DNA from: an uncultured Aeromonadaceae bacterium
Lineage (GTDB): Bacteria; Pseudomonadota; Gammaproteobacteria; Enterobacterales; Aeromonadaceae
NCBI GenBank assembly: GCA_945957385.1
Contig: CAMFKP010000001.1
Span: 62,001-126,000, forward strand
Length of the DNA stretch: 64,000 nt
Direction of reading: 5' to 3'
Notes under the pieces: generated by a model
Databases searched by the model: none
Seen by the model: the letters and a program-made list of their open reading frames with translations, nothing else
Told to the model about the DNA's origin: nothing
Made by a program: the position numbers and the translations under genes
Shown here: positions 14,987-22,660 of the stretch, piece by piece
Layout of the letters: the number at the start of each line of letters is the position of its first letter
Position numbering within the stretch: the stretch's first letter is position 1

Positions 14987-17496
14987 GTTTCTCAAACGTG
15001 ATAGTCGTTGAATCTCCCAACAAGGCGAAGAAGATTAGCGCAATTTTGGGTAGGGATTGGAAGGTTATCGCGTCATTTGGGCATGTTCGTGATCTGCCAG
15101 AGAAACGAATGGGCGTTGAGCCCCCTAATTATTTGGTTGAGTATGTTCTTTCTGAAACCGGACTAAGGCAAATAGAGGCAATTAGCGAAGCGGTTAAGGG
15201 TGGGGCATTTCTTTGGCTGGCAACTGACCCTGATCGAGAAGGTGAAGCTATTGCTGCCCACGTATTGGATGAGGTTGAAAAAAAATTAAAGCGGTCGGTG
15301 TCTCATAAACGGGTCAAGTTTGGTGAAATCACCGAATCGGCGGTTTTGGCGGCAGTTAGGAATTACGGGGTAATTGATACGAATCTTGTTTCTGCGCAGG
15401 AGGCTCGACGGGTTATTGATCGCAGAGTCGGGTTCTTGGCATCTCCGGTATTGACTAATGCAGTTGGGCGTAGGCTTACCGCAGGGCGGGTACAGTCTGT
15501 GGCGGTAATGCTGGTCGTGGATAGAGCGAGGGAAATCGCTAATCACTCAGCAAGAGAGCATTTTAAGGTCGTTCATTATTTTCAAGGGGAGAATGGTGAA
15601 TGGCATTGCGAGTGGGATTTTTCGCCGTTAATGCAGAATGATGGCGACCTTTGGATGGATCGTGAGCAGGCGAAAATTATTGCCGGCATCAAGGAGTTCA
15701 GAGTTGTTGGGGTGATGAATAAAAACTTGTTCTCACCACCTCCAGGGGTGTTTACTTCATCGACGTTGCAACAAGCTGCATCGGTAAAACTTGGGTTCGA
15801 TCCGGCAAAAACGATGGACTTGGCGCAGGCTCTGTTTGAGGGGGGGGCCGGTGATAAAGAAGGCTATATCTCATATCACCGTACAGATAGCCAGAACATG
15901 TCAGATGAGGCATTCAATTCTCTGCTTGGTCTGGCTGGCCAGCATGGCATCCCTACACTTGGTTTGTTGGTTGGGTCGAAGCGGACTTTCTCAGAGCGGG
16001 CGGGCGCTCAGCTTGGCCATGAAGGCATAAGGCCAACTCAATTCGCTAGAACATCTGTGGATCTCGATAAGGACGCAAACGATCTTTATACACTGATCAG
16101 AACAAGAGCCATCTGCTCGCAGCTGAAAGATGCGGTTTACAAGAACATCACAGCAAATTTGACGGCTCGGCATCCAATTACCGGCATTGAACTGAAGTTT
16201 GTTGGGAAAGGTAGTTTGCTACTCAGCCCAGGTTGGCGTTCATTTGTTGAAGGTGATGAAGCAAACGAGGGAGGCGACGAGGCGTTTAACGCAGAGTTGG
16301 CCAACCCTGTTCCTAGTGAGCTCGGGGCTGGATCGTCCTTGACCGCTATCAATGGTGACGTTGTAGCGCATAAGACAAGGGTAAGGAAGCGTTTCACATG
16401 GGCGAGTTTGGTGGAAGAAATTGAACGCAAAGGCATCGGTCGCCCTTCGACATACGCATCACTGACGCAAGTTATTCAGAGGCGTGGTTACGTGTATGAG
16501 GAAAAGCGGTTCCTCTATCCGTCCGATGATGCTGAGATCTTAGTGGATGCGTTGCGGAACGCTCAAGTTGATTTCATCGATGTGGATTTTACAGCTGCCA
16601 CGGAAGAGCGGCTTGATTTGATTGCAGCTGGGAAATTGAAGTATCTGGATCTTGTAAGAGATGTTGATACTCGACTGCAGGCACGTCTTGCTAACTTCAA
16701 TGTTGGAGACTTGAAGATCGAGATTCATTCCTGCAGTAGATGTGCCATAGCTGGAAAAAAGAATAATCTGGTCAGGTACATTAAAGGTGATGGCAGGCAT
16801 GGATGGCAATGCAGTGAAGGCCATTTCTTTGATGATGCAGGGGGCAGGCCTGCGCCCGTAAAGTACGCTGATATTGCGTGCCCTTTAAAGGGGTGCGGGC
16901 AAATGACATTGCAGCGTCGGCGTTCGGCAAATGGATTTTTCTTTACTTGTGACAGTTGCGGCAACCACTTTGGTTACGAGGCAGGTAAACCGGTACTCAA
17001 ATTTGATCAAATGGAAGCATCAGATAAATATCCGTGTGTTAAATGCGGGAAAATGAGCTTCGTACGGACAAATGGGAAGTATGGTTTTTATTGGCGCTGC
17101 AACGATAAAGGGTGTGATGGTACGGCGAAAGATCGTGATGGCGTTCCTTATGTGCCCGTGCAAAATACTGAGGCAAAAAAGCTAATTGAATGCCCATCGT
17201 GCCACCAAGAAAAGCTGGAATATATCGCGGCAGGGAAAAGAGGGCCGTGGTGGAAGTGCAAAAATATTGATTGTGGTAAGTCTTATTCTGACTCCGGTGG
17301 CAAGCCTGTCGTTGTTGTGGTTTCTGATAGCGCGAAACAAGAGAAGCCAGATGTAGAATGTCCGTACTGCAAAAATAAAGGCGGAATGAAATTGATTCCT
17401 CATGGTAAATACGGGCCATGGTGGAGATGTAACTTGTGTGAGAAATCATGCAGCGATAAAAACGGCGTGCCAACTATTCAGAGTAAACGGAGTTAA
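14983..17496 (+). CDS. topA: DNA topoisomerase I with five C-terminal zinc ribbons
   Basis: Type IA topoisomerase, 837 residues: relaxes negatively supercoiled DNA by cutting one strand through a tyrosine-phosphate link. The N-terminal Toprim domain shows VVESPNKAKKI and the acidic motif DPDREGEA near residues 80-86. The active-site tyrosine is Tyr298 in SYHRTDS, and TAGRVQSVA and GIGRPSTYA are family motifs. From about residue 585 on there are five four-cysteine zinc ribbons in a row. Length is close to chromosomal TopA, but the run of similar GKYG(F/P)WW(R/K)C ribbons is typical of plasmid or element-borne copies. It overlaps the upstream gene by four bases and is followed after two bases by a small membrane protein gene. 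It probably serves replication or transfer of the element. Confidence 0.96.
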   Translation: MSFSNVIVVESPNKAKKISAILGRDWKVIASFGHVRDLPEKRMGVEPPNYLVEYVLSETGLRQIEAISEAVKGGAFLWLATDPDREGEAIAAHVLDEVEKKLKRSVSHKRVKFGEITESAVLAAVRNYGVIDTNLVSAQEARRVIDRRVGFLASPVLTNAVGRRLTAGRVQSVAVMLVVDRAREIANHSAREHFKVVHYFQGENGEWHCEWDFSPLMQNDGDLWMDREQAKIIAGIKEFRVVGVMNKNLFSPPPGVFTSSTLQQAASVKLGFDPAKTMDLAQALFEGGAGDKEGYISYHRTDSQNMSDEAFNSLLGLAGQHGIPTLGLLVGSKRTFSERAGAQLGHEGIRPTQFARTSVDLDKDANDLYTLIRTRAICSQLKDAVYKNITANLTARHPITGIELKFVGKGSLLLSPGWRSFVEGDEANEGGDEAFNAELANPVPSELGAGSSLTAINGDVVAHKTRVRKRFTWASLVEEIERKGIGRPSTYASLTQVIQRRGYVYEEKRFLYPSDDAEILVDALRNAQVDFIDVDFTAATEERLDLIAAGKLKYLDLVRDVDTRLQARLANFNVGDLKIEIHSCSRCAIAGKKNNLVRYIKGDGRHGWQCSEGHFFDDAGGRPAPVKYADIACPLKGCGQMTLQRRRSANGFFFTCDSCGNHFGYEAGKPVLKFDQMEASDKYPCVKCGKMSFVRTNGKYGFYWRCNDKGCDGTAKDRDGVPYVPVQNTEAKKLIECPSCHQEKLEYIAAGKRGPWWKCKNIDCGKSYSDSGGKPVVVVVSDSAKQEKPDVECPYCKNKGGMKLIPHGKYGPWWRCNLCEKSCSDKNGVPTIQSKRS

Positions 17497-17498
17497 TC

Positions 17499-17723
17499 AT
17501 GGGGTTTTCTAGGTTCTTGAGAGTATTATTTAAAGTTTGGTGTGTTCTTGCAATTCTATTTGGTTCGACATTGATGGCCCTGTCAGTTGGCGGCGTGTTC
17601 AAGGATCACACCCCGATCATGATGATCTATATGGTCATGTCGTTTTTTACCGGCTTCATGGTGTTGGTGCCAGGTTTTATCGGGCTTTTCTGGAAGTCTG
17701 TTTTTGTTCGGGGCATGGTGTGA
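17499..17723 (+). CDS. Small two-helix membrane protein
   Basis: Predicted 74-residue protein with two hydrophobic segments (about residues 8-31 and 40-66) and few charges apart from the basic N-terminus, so it should sit in the inner membrane. ATG 17499 follows topA after two bases and has GGAG upstream, overlapping the end of topA. Its own stop TGA (17721-17723) overlaps the ATG of the next gene. Family unknown; the tight spacing shows it belongs to the topA transcript. Confidence 0.8.
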   Translation: MGFSRFLRVLFKVWCVLAILFGSTLMALSVGGVFKDHTPIMMIYMVMSFFTGFMVLVPGFIGLFWKSVFVRGMV

Positions 17724-18094
17724 TGAAAGCAATACTTTCCATCGCGCTGATGTTGGTAGTGAGCTCGGCGGCGCATGCGGGAATGGTCGATAAGATTGAG
17801 CGCAGAGAAGGCATGGTGCCGAGTGTGAGCTCGGCAAAGTCAATGCTTAAAGAATGCAAGATGGGGCGCTTGCTGATCGAGAAGAAGCAGCGAAAACCGG
17901 CCTTGAGCGAGATTGAATTGGCGCGATTGAAAAATGCTGAAGAAATTGTTGGCGGTTGGGGGAAGCAAATTAGGGCAGCTTTAGCTGATGATGGATTGCC
18001 TGCAGAGTCTCTAGGGCGGGGTGATCTTGAGAAGGTTGACCCAGTAGTGGCGGAGCTAGGGGTTTGCATTACCAATCTGCGTGCGGAAATCTGA
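17723..18094 (+). CDS. Small exported protein, 123 aa
   Basis: The start chosen is the ATG at 17723 because it overlaps the upstream stop and begins a clean signal peptide (MKAILSIALMLVVSSAAHA, cleavage expected before GMVDK). A longer in-frame version from 17537 would bury that signal inside the upstream gene. The mature part of about 104 residues is helical and has two cysteines (KECKMG and GVCITN) that could form a disulfide in the periplasm. Family not recognised. It is part of the topA cotranscribed group. Confidence 0.82.
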   Translation: MKAILSIALMLVVSSAAHAGMVDKIERREGMVPSVSSAKSMLKECKMGRLLIEKKQRKPALSEIELARLKNAEEIVGGWGKQIRAALADDGLPAESLGRGDLEKVDPVVAELGVCITNLRAEI

Positions 18095-18104
18095 GGGGCT
18101 ATTT

Positions 18105-18533
18105 ATGAAAGTTGTTCCATTGAATGCAGGAAGCTTGATCCGAATCTCTTTAATGGGTGAAGGTAGCTTGAGAACGCTGGGGCTGGTTGATAGCTCGGGT
18201 ACATCGTGCTCAGTGATTATTGAAAGCAATGGCGGTGCGAATCATTTTCCGGTGACGGATTTTATGTCGCCAGAGGTGATTGAGCCTTTATCTGAGTGGA
18301 TGACTAAACGGGTAGCTCTAGAAGATCGGGGTGCATATGTTGAGTGTTGGGGAAGGCTAAGGGACCGTTCAGAGCTTGGTTATCTCTGCAAAGTGCGGGC
18401 GCTCGACTATATGGTGACGAACTGCATTTTCGATGTTGAAGCGGCGGTAGAATTTGCAAAAGATCACCTCAATAAGCTCAGGGGCATTACAGTGATGATC
18501 GATGCCGTGGTGGATTTGTCGGTAAGTCGTTAA
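18105..18533 (+). CDS. Hypothetical protein, 142 aa
   Basis: ATG 18105 is preferred to the GTG at 18081 because GAGGGG sits seven bases before it and it clears the upstream stop at 18094. The protein has no signal peptide or membrane helix and alternates strands and helices, with three to four scattered cysteines. No family recognised. It is the last gene of the topA operon; a strong terminator follows 24 bases after its stop. Confidence 0.78.
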   Translation: MKVVPLNAGSLIRISLMGEGSLRTLGLVDSSGTSCSVIIESNGGANHFPVTDFMSPEVIEPLSEWMTKRVALEDRGAYVECWGRLRDRSELGYLCKVRALDYMVTNCIFDVEAAVEFAKDHLNKLRGITVMIDAVVDLSVSR

Positions 18534-18556
18534 TGCGGTGAAAGAAAGAGTAAGGG

Positions 18557-18590
18557 AAAGGCAGCGTAAAGCTGCCTTTTTTTTTGGGGG
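18557..18590 (+). terminator. Rho-independent terminator of the topA operon
   Basis: Stem AAAGGCAGC / GCTGCCTTT with a five-base loop GTAAA, followed by an uninterrupted T-run to about 18585. It ends the rightward operon 13584-18533. Confidence 0.9.
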
Positions 18591-18617
18591 GTTGATTTTG
18601 TTGTCGTGTTGTTGTTT

Positions 18618-18631
18618 GAAGTGATGCGAAA
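18618..18631 (+). promoter_or_regulatory. Shared upstream motif, copy 1
   Basis: GAAGTGATGCGAAA, 87 bases upstream of the receiver-like gene at 18705. It matches 13 of 14 bases with the site at 20325-20338, upstream of the Popeye-like gene. The same motif in front of two signalling transcripts suggests a common regulator. No known consensus is recognised. Confidence 0.35.
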
Positions 18632-18704
18632 TTTGAAAAGCTGTGTTAGCGCTAATTTAGAATTGATCACGGTGTGTTTCTGATCACATTTTTGGGTTGT
18701 GTAT

Positions 18705-19355
18705 ATGACTTTAGATGACGGCTTTTCAAAAGAAAGCAGGGCGCTTGTCGTGACCTCTGATCGAGGTTTGTGCGCAGGGTTGGCTAATGTGGATGTAGTT
18801 GACTCGATGGACTTGGCCACGGAGATCCTGAAAGGCGGGAGTGTATCGCTGCTGGTAATGGATGCAACAATTGAAGATACGATGTTTAGCTCATATGAGC
18901 TTTGCCGTTATCTGCGCCGAAATGAGATCAATGTTCCTGCTTGGGAAATGCGCAATTCTGTTCTTCCTGTTTATGAGTCGATATTCGAGCGTTATGGGGG
19001 CAAAGGTGTTATCGAACGCGAAAGGAAAGCTCTTTTTGATTTATTTGAAGAGCATGGAATCGATGTGTCAGTGATAGGCGGAGGCCGGATCGAGGAAGAA
19101 TCATCACGGGGCGAGATTAAAGATGGGAATGATGGCCAGGGTGATATTGGGCGAACGGGGCTCTCACAGTCTGACTACGATTTATTGGTCGGGAATCTGA
19201 GTGTGTTTGTCGGGCCGGTTGCGCCGATGATAGTGGAAACAAGTGTGAATTCGCTTGGTAGAAGCGGAAGCAAAATAACTTTAGGTGCAGTCGTTAGAAT
19301 GGCCATGAAGGAAGTGCCAGCTGGGCGACAGGCAGAATTTAGCCGGATGTTCTGA
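18705..19355 (+). CDS. Receiver-like signalling protein
   Basis: ATG 18705 is preferred to the GTG at 18699; both have weak ribosome-binding sites. Residues about 12-110 look like a degenerate response-regulator receiver: ALVVTSDRGL strand, then SLLVMDATIED with the aspartate at the phosphoacceptor-like place, then a conserved-looking loop. An acidic linker follows. The C-terminal 70 residues (DLLVGNLSVFVGPVAPMIVE region) resemble the helical tail found on some bacterial kinases and regulators. No DNA-binding domain is visible. It is the first gene of a pair with the heme sensor at 19377 (22 bases apart) and may take a signal from it. Receiver call is by pattern only. Confidence 0.65.
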   Translation: MTLDDGFSKESRALVVTSDRGLCAGLANVDVVDSMDLATEILKGGSVSLLVMDATIEDTMFSSYELCRYLRRNEINVPAWEMRNSVLPVYESIFERYGGKGVIERERKALFDLFEEHGIDVSVIGGGRIEEESSRGEIKDGNDGQGDIGRTGLSQSDYDLLVGNLSVFVGPVAPMIVETSVNSLGRSGSKITLGAVVRMAMKEVPAGRQAEFSRMF

Positions 19356-19376
19356 TAATAACGAAATGGGGTGGTT

Positions 19377-20315
19377 ATGAAGCGCTGGTCGATTTGGTCG
19401 CAGTTTATGTTTGCGTCTGGTTTTGCGGTGTTGCTGGTTTGTTGCGGCGTATATTTGGTTGCAGTGGCAGTCCATCAGAACAATCTGAAAAACGAGGCGC
19501 GTTCTGTGACGAACCTTGTTGAGCAAGTTGGCACTTGGGCGGCTGAATATAAGGGTATCTGGGTAAAATCAGTAGACAATTCTGATGTAGGTAAGGCTTT
19601 GGAGGCTTTCAGGTACACCAGCTCATCGGACAATGAATATGAAGATATTGCTGCAGTTTCGTATCACAGAAAGAATCCAGTGCTGGTGCAGCGTGAATTG
19701 AGTGACGTGAGTCAGAGATCATCAGGGAAGGCTAAATTCAAAATTCTTTCAGATAATCCGATGAACCCTGGAAATCAAGTTGGCCCGTTTGAAAAAATGG
19801 CACTTGAAGCAATGCGTAATGATGGGAAATCTGAATTCTATGAATCGAATGGTGGTGAATTTAGATATGCGAAGATGATCAAGGCTAGTAAAAGCTGCAT
19901 GGCCTGCCATGCTAGTGCAGAAAAAGCGCCTGAGAGTGTTCGCAGGAATTACGGCACAGAATCTGGTTATGGGTATAAAGAGGGTGATGTCGTCGGGGTG
20001 ATTAGTGTTTCACTTGAAAACAAGGTGACAACTGATGCAGTGCTTTCGTATATCTCATGGAGTTCGGTGGCAGGATTGTTGATGATGGTTTCGGCTTTGT
20101 TGTTGCTCATGTCATTTGTTCGAGCGCAATTGGGCGGCATTGTGTCTTTGCAGGTTATGACTGATAAGCTGATGAAGGGTGGTAGCGAGGTCAGTAATGA
20201 GAATGTAGAAAATCTTTCACGTTCTAGTAATGAATTGGACCTGCTGAAAGGGGCTATCTTCGCCTTGAGTCATTCAATTAAGTATTTACAGAAGAAGAAA
20301 TCGGTTTCTGAATAA
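19377..20315 (+). CDS. Membrane-bound c-type heme sensor (DUF3365/Tll0287-like)
   Basis: ATG 19377 with GGGGTGG upstream (GTG at 19371 is the alternative). One membrane helix near residues 9-32, a periplasmic domain of about 185 residues, and a second helix near 219-245, followed by a short HAMP-like cytoplasmic tail. The periplasmic part contains a single heme c site CMACH (174-178) and the pattern GYGYKEGDVVGVISVSL that follows it in DUF3365 (Tll0287-like) sensor domains. It lacks a kinase, cyclase or chemotaxis output domain, so it must signal through a partner; the receiver-like protein upstream is the obvious candidate. Heme attachment would need the host's cytochrome c maturation machinery. 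A terminator follows at 20410. Confidence 0.85.
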   Translation: MKRWSIWSQFMFASGFAVLLVCCGVYLVAVAVHQNNLKNEARSVTNLVEQVGTWAAEYKGIWVKSVDNSDVGKALEAFRYTSSSDNEYEDIAAVSYHRKNPVLVQRELSDVSQRSSGKAKFKILSDNPMNPGNQVGPFEKMALEAMRNDGKSEFYESNGGEFRYAKMIKASKSCMACHASAEKAPESVRRNYGTESGYGYKEGDVVGVISVSLENKVTTDAVLSYISWSSVAGLLMMVSALLLLMSFVRAQLGGIVSLQVMTDKLMKGGSEVSNENVENLSRSSNELDLLKGAIFALSHSIKYLQKKKSVSE

Positions 20316-20324
20316 ATATTTTGT

Positions 20325-20338
20325 GAAGTGACGCGAAA
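20325..20338 (+). promoter_or_regulatory. Shared upstream motif, copy 2
   Basis: GAAGTGACGCGAAA, ten bases after the heme-sensor stop and 180 bases before the Popeye-like start. It is the partner of the copy at 18618-18631. A terminator lies between it and the downstream gene, so if this site drives transcription, the transcript would have to start downstream or read through. Confidence 0.3.
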
Positions 20339-20409
20339 CCGTGAAATTGTATGGTAGATCTGATGTATTATTGGTTTGCTTATTTCACAAGCGACTCTAA
20401 CTGGATGGC

Positions 20410-20439
20410 GGGCATCATTTTTTGGTGCCCGTCTTTTTT
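20410..20439 (+). terminator. Terminator after the heme sensor gene
   Basis: Stem GGGCATCA / TGGTGCCC with one G-T pair and a T-rich loop, followed by a T-tract at 20432-20438. It separates the heme sensor gene from the Popeye-like gene. Confidence 0.8.
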
Positions 20440-20504
20440 ATGGTTGGGCGTCGGATGGATGTGAAAGACAATAGCCCATCCCTCTCTTTGTAGTGAATTG
20501 ATCA

Positions 20505-21275
20505 ATGAATATCTACGACTATTTGTCTATTTTCTCGTATGGGATGATCGCTGTTTCATACATGATGAGAGAGATGATCTGGTTAAGATCAATAACAGTA
20601 GTAACATGCCTTTTTGATGTGGTGATTTATACGCTGATTAGGCCAGGGCAGCCATTGTGGGTTCAGGTCATTGCTAACGTGACGATATTATTTATCAACT
20701 CGTATTTTCTTTATAAGCTGATAAGAGAACGTCGAGGGTTGGCAGCAAGTGAGCATGAACTGGCTATTTATAGGGCTCATTTTGCGATCTTAAGCGAGGT
20801 CGAATTTATGAGGTTCTTTAAGCGTTGCCGAATGGTGACGTATAAAGAAGGTGCGCTCTATAAGCAAGGCGAAAAGATTGAAAGAGTAATGATTGTGATG
20901 TCTGGTAGCTTAACAAAGGTTCGTGATGGAGTTGTTGTAGGGACTTTTGAAGTGGGCGACGTAGTTGGGGCGGCGAGCTTATTGGCGCAAGACGGGGCTG
21001 TATATACTGTGATTTGTAATGGGGCGGTTGATGTATTAGAAATCAACCTGTCTGAGATGGATGATTTGATTAAAGCAAATCCTGAAATGAAAGCATCGAT
21101 ACTTGCATGGAAAGGCTACCATGTAAGCAGGAGTATTCTGCGGGGAAATTGCACAGACTGGAATCGAAATGGAAATGAATTTACTGTCCGGCCTAGTGAT
21201 GTAAACCAGAATGGCATTAAAGCTCAAAAGCGGAAAAGGAGCCGGCGGCGTAGGGCAGCTATGGTAGGCGGCTAA
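20505..21275 (+). CDS. Popeye-like membrane protein with cyclic-nucleotide-binding domain
   Basis: A 256-residue protein with three closely spaced membrane helices (about residues 8-28, 30-48 and 52-73), then a cyclic nucleotide-binding type beta-barrel (about 108-200) with KEGALYKQGEKIERVMIVMSG and a FEVGDVVGAASLL turn, and a strongly basic tail (KAQKRKRSRRRR). Three helices plus a cNMP-like domain is the layout of the Popeye family, of which bacterial members exist. The phosphate-binding cassette is not canonical, so ligand binding is uncertain. The basic tail could contact nucleic acid or membrane phospholipid. Flanked by terminators at 20410 and 21290, so it is a single-gene transcript. 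Confidence 0.82.
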   Translation: MNIYDYLSIFSYGMIAVSYMMREMIWLRSITVVTCLFDVVIYTLIRPGQPLWVQVIANVTILFINSYFLYKLIRERRGLAASEHELAIYRAHFAILSEVEFMRFFKRCRMVTYKEGALYKQGEKIERVMIVMSGSLTKVRDGVVVGTFEVGDVVGAASLLAQDGAVYTVICNGAVDVLEINLSEMDDLIKANPEMKASILAWKGYHVSRSILRGNCTDWNRNGNEFTVRPSDVNQNGIKAQKRKRSRRRRAAMVGG

Positions 21276-21289
21276 ACAGAATTCAAGAA

Positions 21290-21319
21290 AACCTCGCGAT
21301 GAAGCGAGGTTTTTTTTTT
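21290..21319 (+). terminator. Terminator after the Popeye-like gene
   Basis: Stem AACCTCGC / GCGAGGTT with a short GATGA loop, followed by a run of T to 21319. The converging gene stops at 21332. Confidence 0.9.
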
Positions 21320-21331
21320 GGGGGGGCATAA

Positions 21332-21838
21332 TTAATCTGGTGTCTTGTTGGCTACCCATTGGATGGGGATGGAGCCGGAAATTCCATTGAGATCACTTTG
21401 ACTTGCAACAATCACATAGCCTAGGCCGTTATGGGAATTTTTGTAACCTAGTTCATTGGCCTGTTGGTTATTCATTGTTTTTAGCTTTGCGCCGAAAAAT
21501 ACAAGGTCAGGCTTGTTATGATTAGTGGTTAGTCTAAATGTAACAGTTGCGGTGGACTGATTCTCTTGGAAGTCAACAAGCTTGAAGCCGCTAATCGTTG
21601 TTGGTTTTCCTTGATTGTCAACTGTAATGGATGCTGTGTTGTCGGAATAAATATTGATTGCGCATTTAGGGCATTCATTCATTACGGCAGGGACAAGGGC
21701 TAGTTGTATTGATGTGCCCGATGCCAGCTTGTAGATGGTCAAGTATGCAGTGTATGCAAAGAGTACCAGAATAATGGTGGCGGATAACGCGGTAATGAAT
21801 GACTTGTATTTAGCAAAAATATTAAACTTGAATGTCAT
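21332..21838 (-). CDS. Membrane-anchored hypothetical protein
   Basis: ATG 21838 is chosen because GAGG lies about nine bases upstream; ATG 21856 is in frame and possible. One N-terminal membrane helix (ITALSATIILVLFAYTAYL) anchors a beta-rich periplasmic domain of about 130 residues. That domain has a CPKC pair early on, which could be a disulfide or metal site, and a Gly-rich C-terminal end. The family is not recognised. Its start region overlaps the divergent gene start at 21844, so the two genes must use overlapping or internal promoters. Confidence 0.75.
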   Translation of the reverse strand: MTFKFNIFAKYKSFITALSATIILVLFAYTAYLTIYKLASGTSIQLALVPAVMNECPKCAINIYSDNTASITVDNQGKPTTISGFKLVDFQENQSTATVTFRLTTNHNKPDLVFFGAKLKTMNNQQANELGYKNSHNGLGYVIVASQSDLNGISGSIPIQWVANKTPD

Positions 21839-21843
21839 TGTGT

Positions 21844-22650
21844 ATGCCTCAGTCATTTAAAGAGTTCGTTGGGCAGCAGAAAGGGTGGTCAATTGATGAA
21901 GTTGTCGATCAACTTGGCTATTCATCATATTACCATCTTGATAAGGTTTTGAAGAGTAGATCCCAATTACTTTCTGATCTTTGTGAAGGTATTTTATTAA
22001 ATGGTGGTGTGCCTGAATCAGAATGCAGTATTGTGGCAATGTGTAAGGAAATGAAGATACCTATATCAAGGATTGCAAGGTTCTGGGGGGTGTCTAGGGA
22101 ATATATATGTCGAAGTGAAAACTCGAAGTTGCTATGTACTGCATTTTTGGCAGGCAAGCCAAGAGCGCTTGCAAATGTAGAAATGGTGAGGCTGCCAGTA
22201 AATGTAAAGCATTACGTTGAAGTGAATAATAAGTCATTGAAAGACGAATTAAAAAACAAGAGATCTCTCTGGACGATGATCGACTGTCTTGCATGGTGGA
22301 GCCCGCCAGATAACAGGGTTCAGGTTCGTGGGATTTATGGCGCATTCCAAGGAGATAAAGGTAATGGGCCTTTAATCTATATGCTGATGGACTCGATTAA
22401 TGGGTTGCCTATAGCGCCGCCTGATTTTAAGCAATATGGAAATGGTGGCGAGCGGTTGATGAGTGCGGAAGAGGTAAAAAAATCGCTGAAATCAAAAGGG
22501 TGGAGTAAGAGCGATTTATGCGAGCGTTGGAATTTTAAGGACATTACGCATTTATATAAGACGTTAGGTAAATGCACTACACATCCTCATATTTCTGATG
22601 CTATTAGAGGTCTTCCGCCATTAATCAAGGCAAACAGAATTGTGAAGTAA
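21844..22650 (+). CDS. Protein with two HTH-like repeats
   Basis: About 268 residues from ATG 21844 (ATG 21832 in frame). Neither start has a good ribosome-binding site. Residues 1-30 (EFVGQQKGWSIDEVVDQLGYSS) and a second stretch near the C-terminus (KSLKSKGWSKSDLCERWNFKDI) both read like helix-turn-helix units with the same G-W-S and D-L/V-x-x-x-W/L spacing, and a third near residue 60-80 (MKIPISRIARFWGVSREYI) is similar. These suggest a DNA-binding protein with repeated HTHs. The following coiled-coil gene begins 10 bases after the stop, so the two are probably cotranscribed. Confidence 0.7.
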   Translation: MPQSFKEFVGQQKGWSIDEVVDQLGYSSYYHLDKVLKSRSQLLSDLCEGILLNGGVPESECSIVAMCKEMKIPISRIARFWGVSREYICRSENSKLLCTAFLAGKPRALANVEMVRLPVNVKHYVEVNNKSLKDELKNKRSLWTMIDCLAWWSPPDNRVQVRGIYGAFQGDKGNGPLIYMLMDSINGLPIAPPDFKQYGNGGERLMSAEEVKKSLKSKGWSKSDLCERWNFKDITHLYKTLGKCTTHPHISDAIRGLPPLIKANRIVK

Positions 22651-22660
22651 TGGGGGTGTT

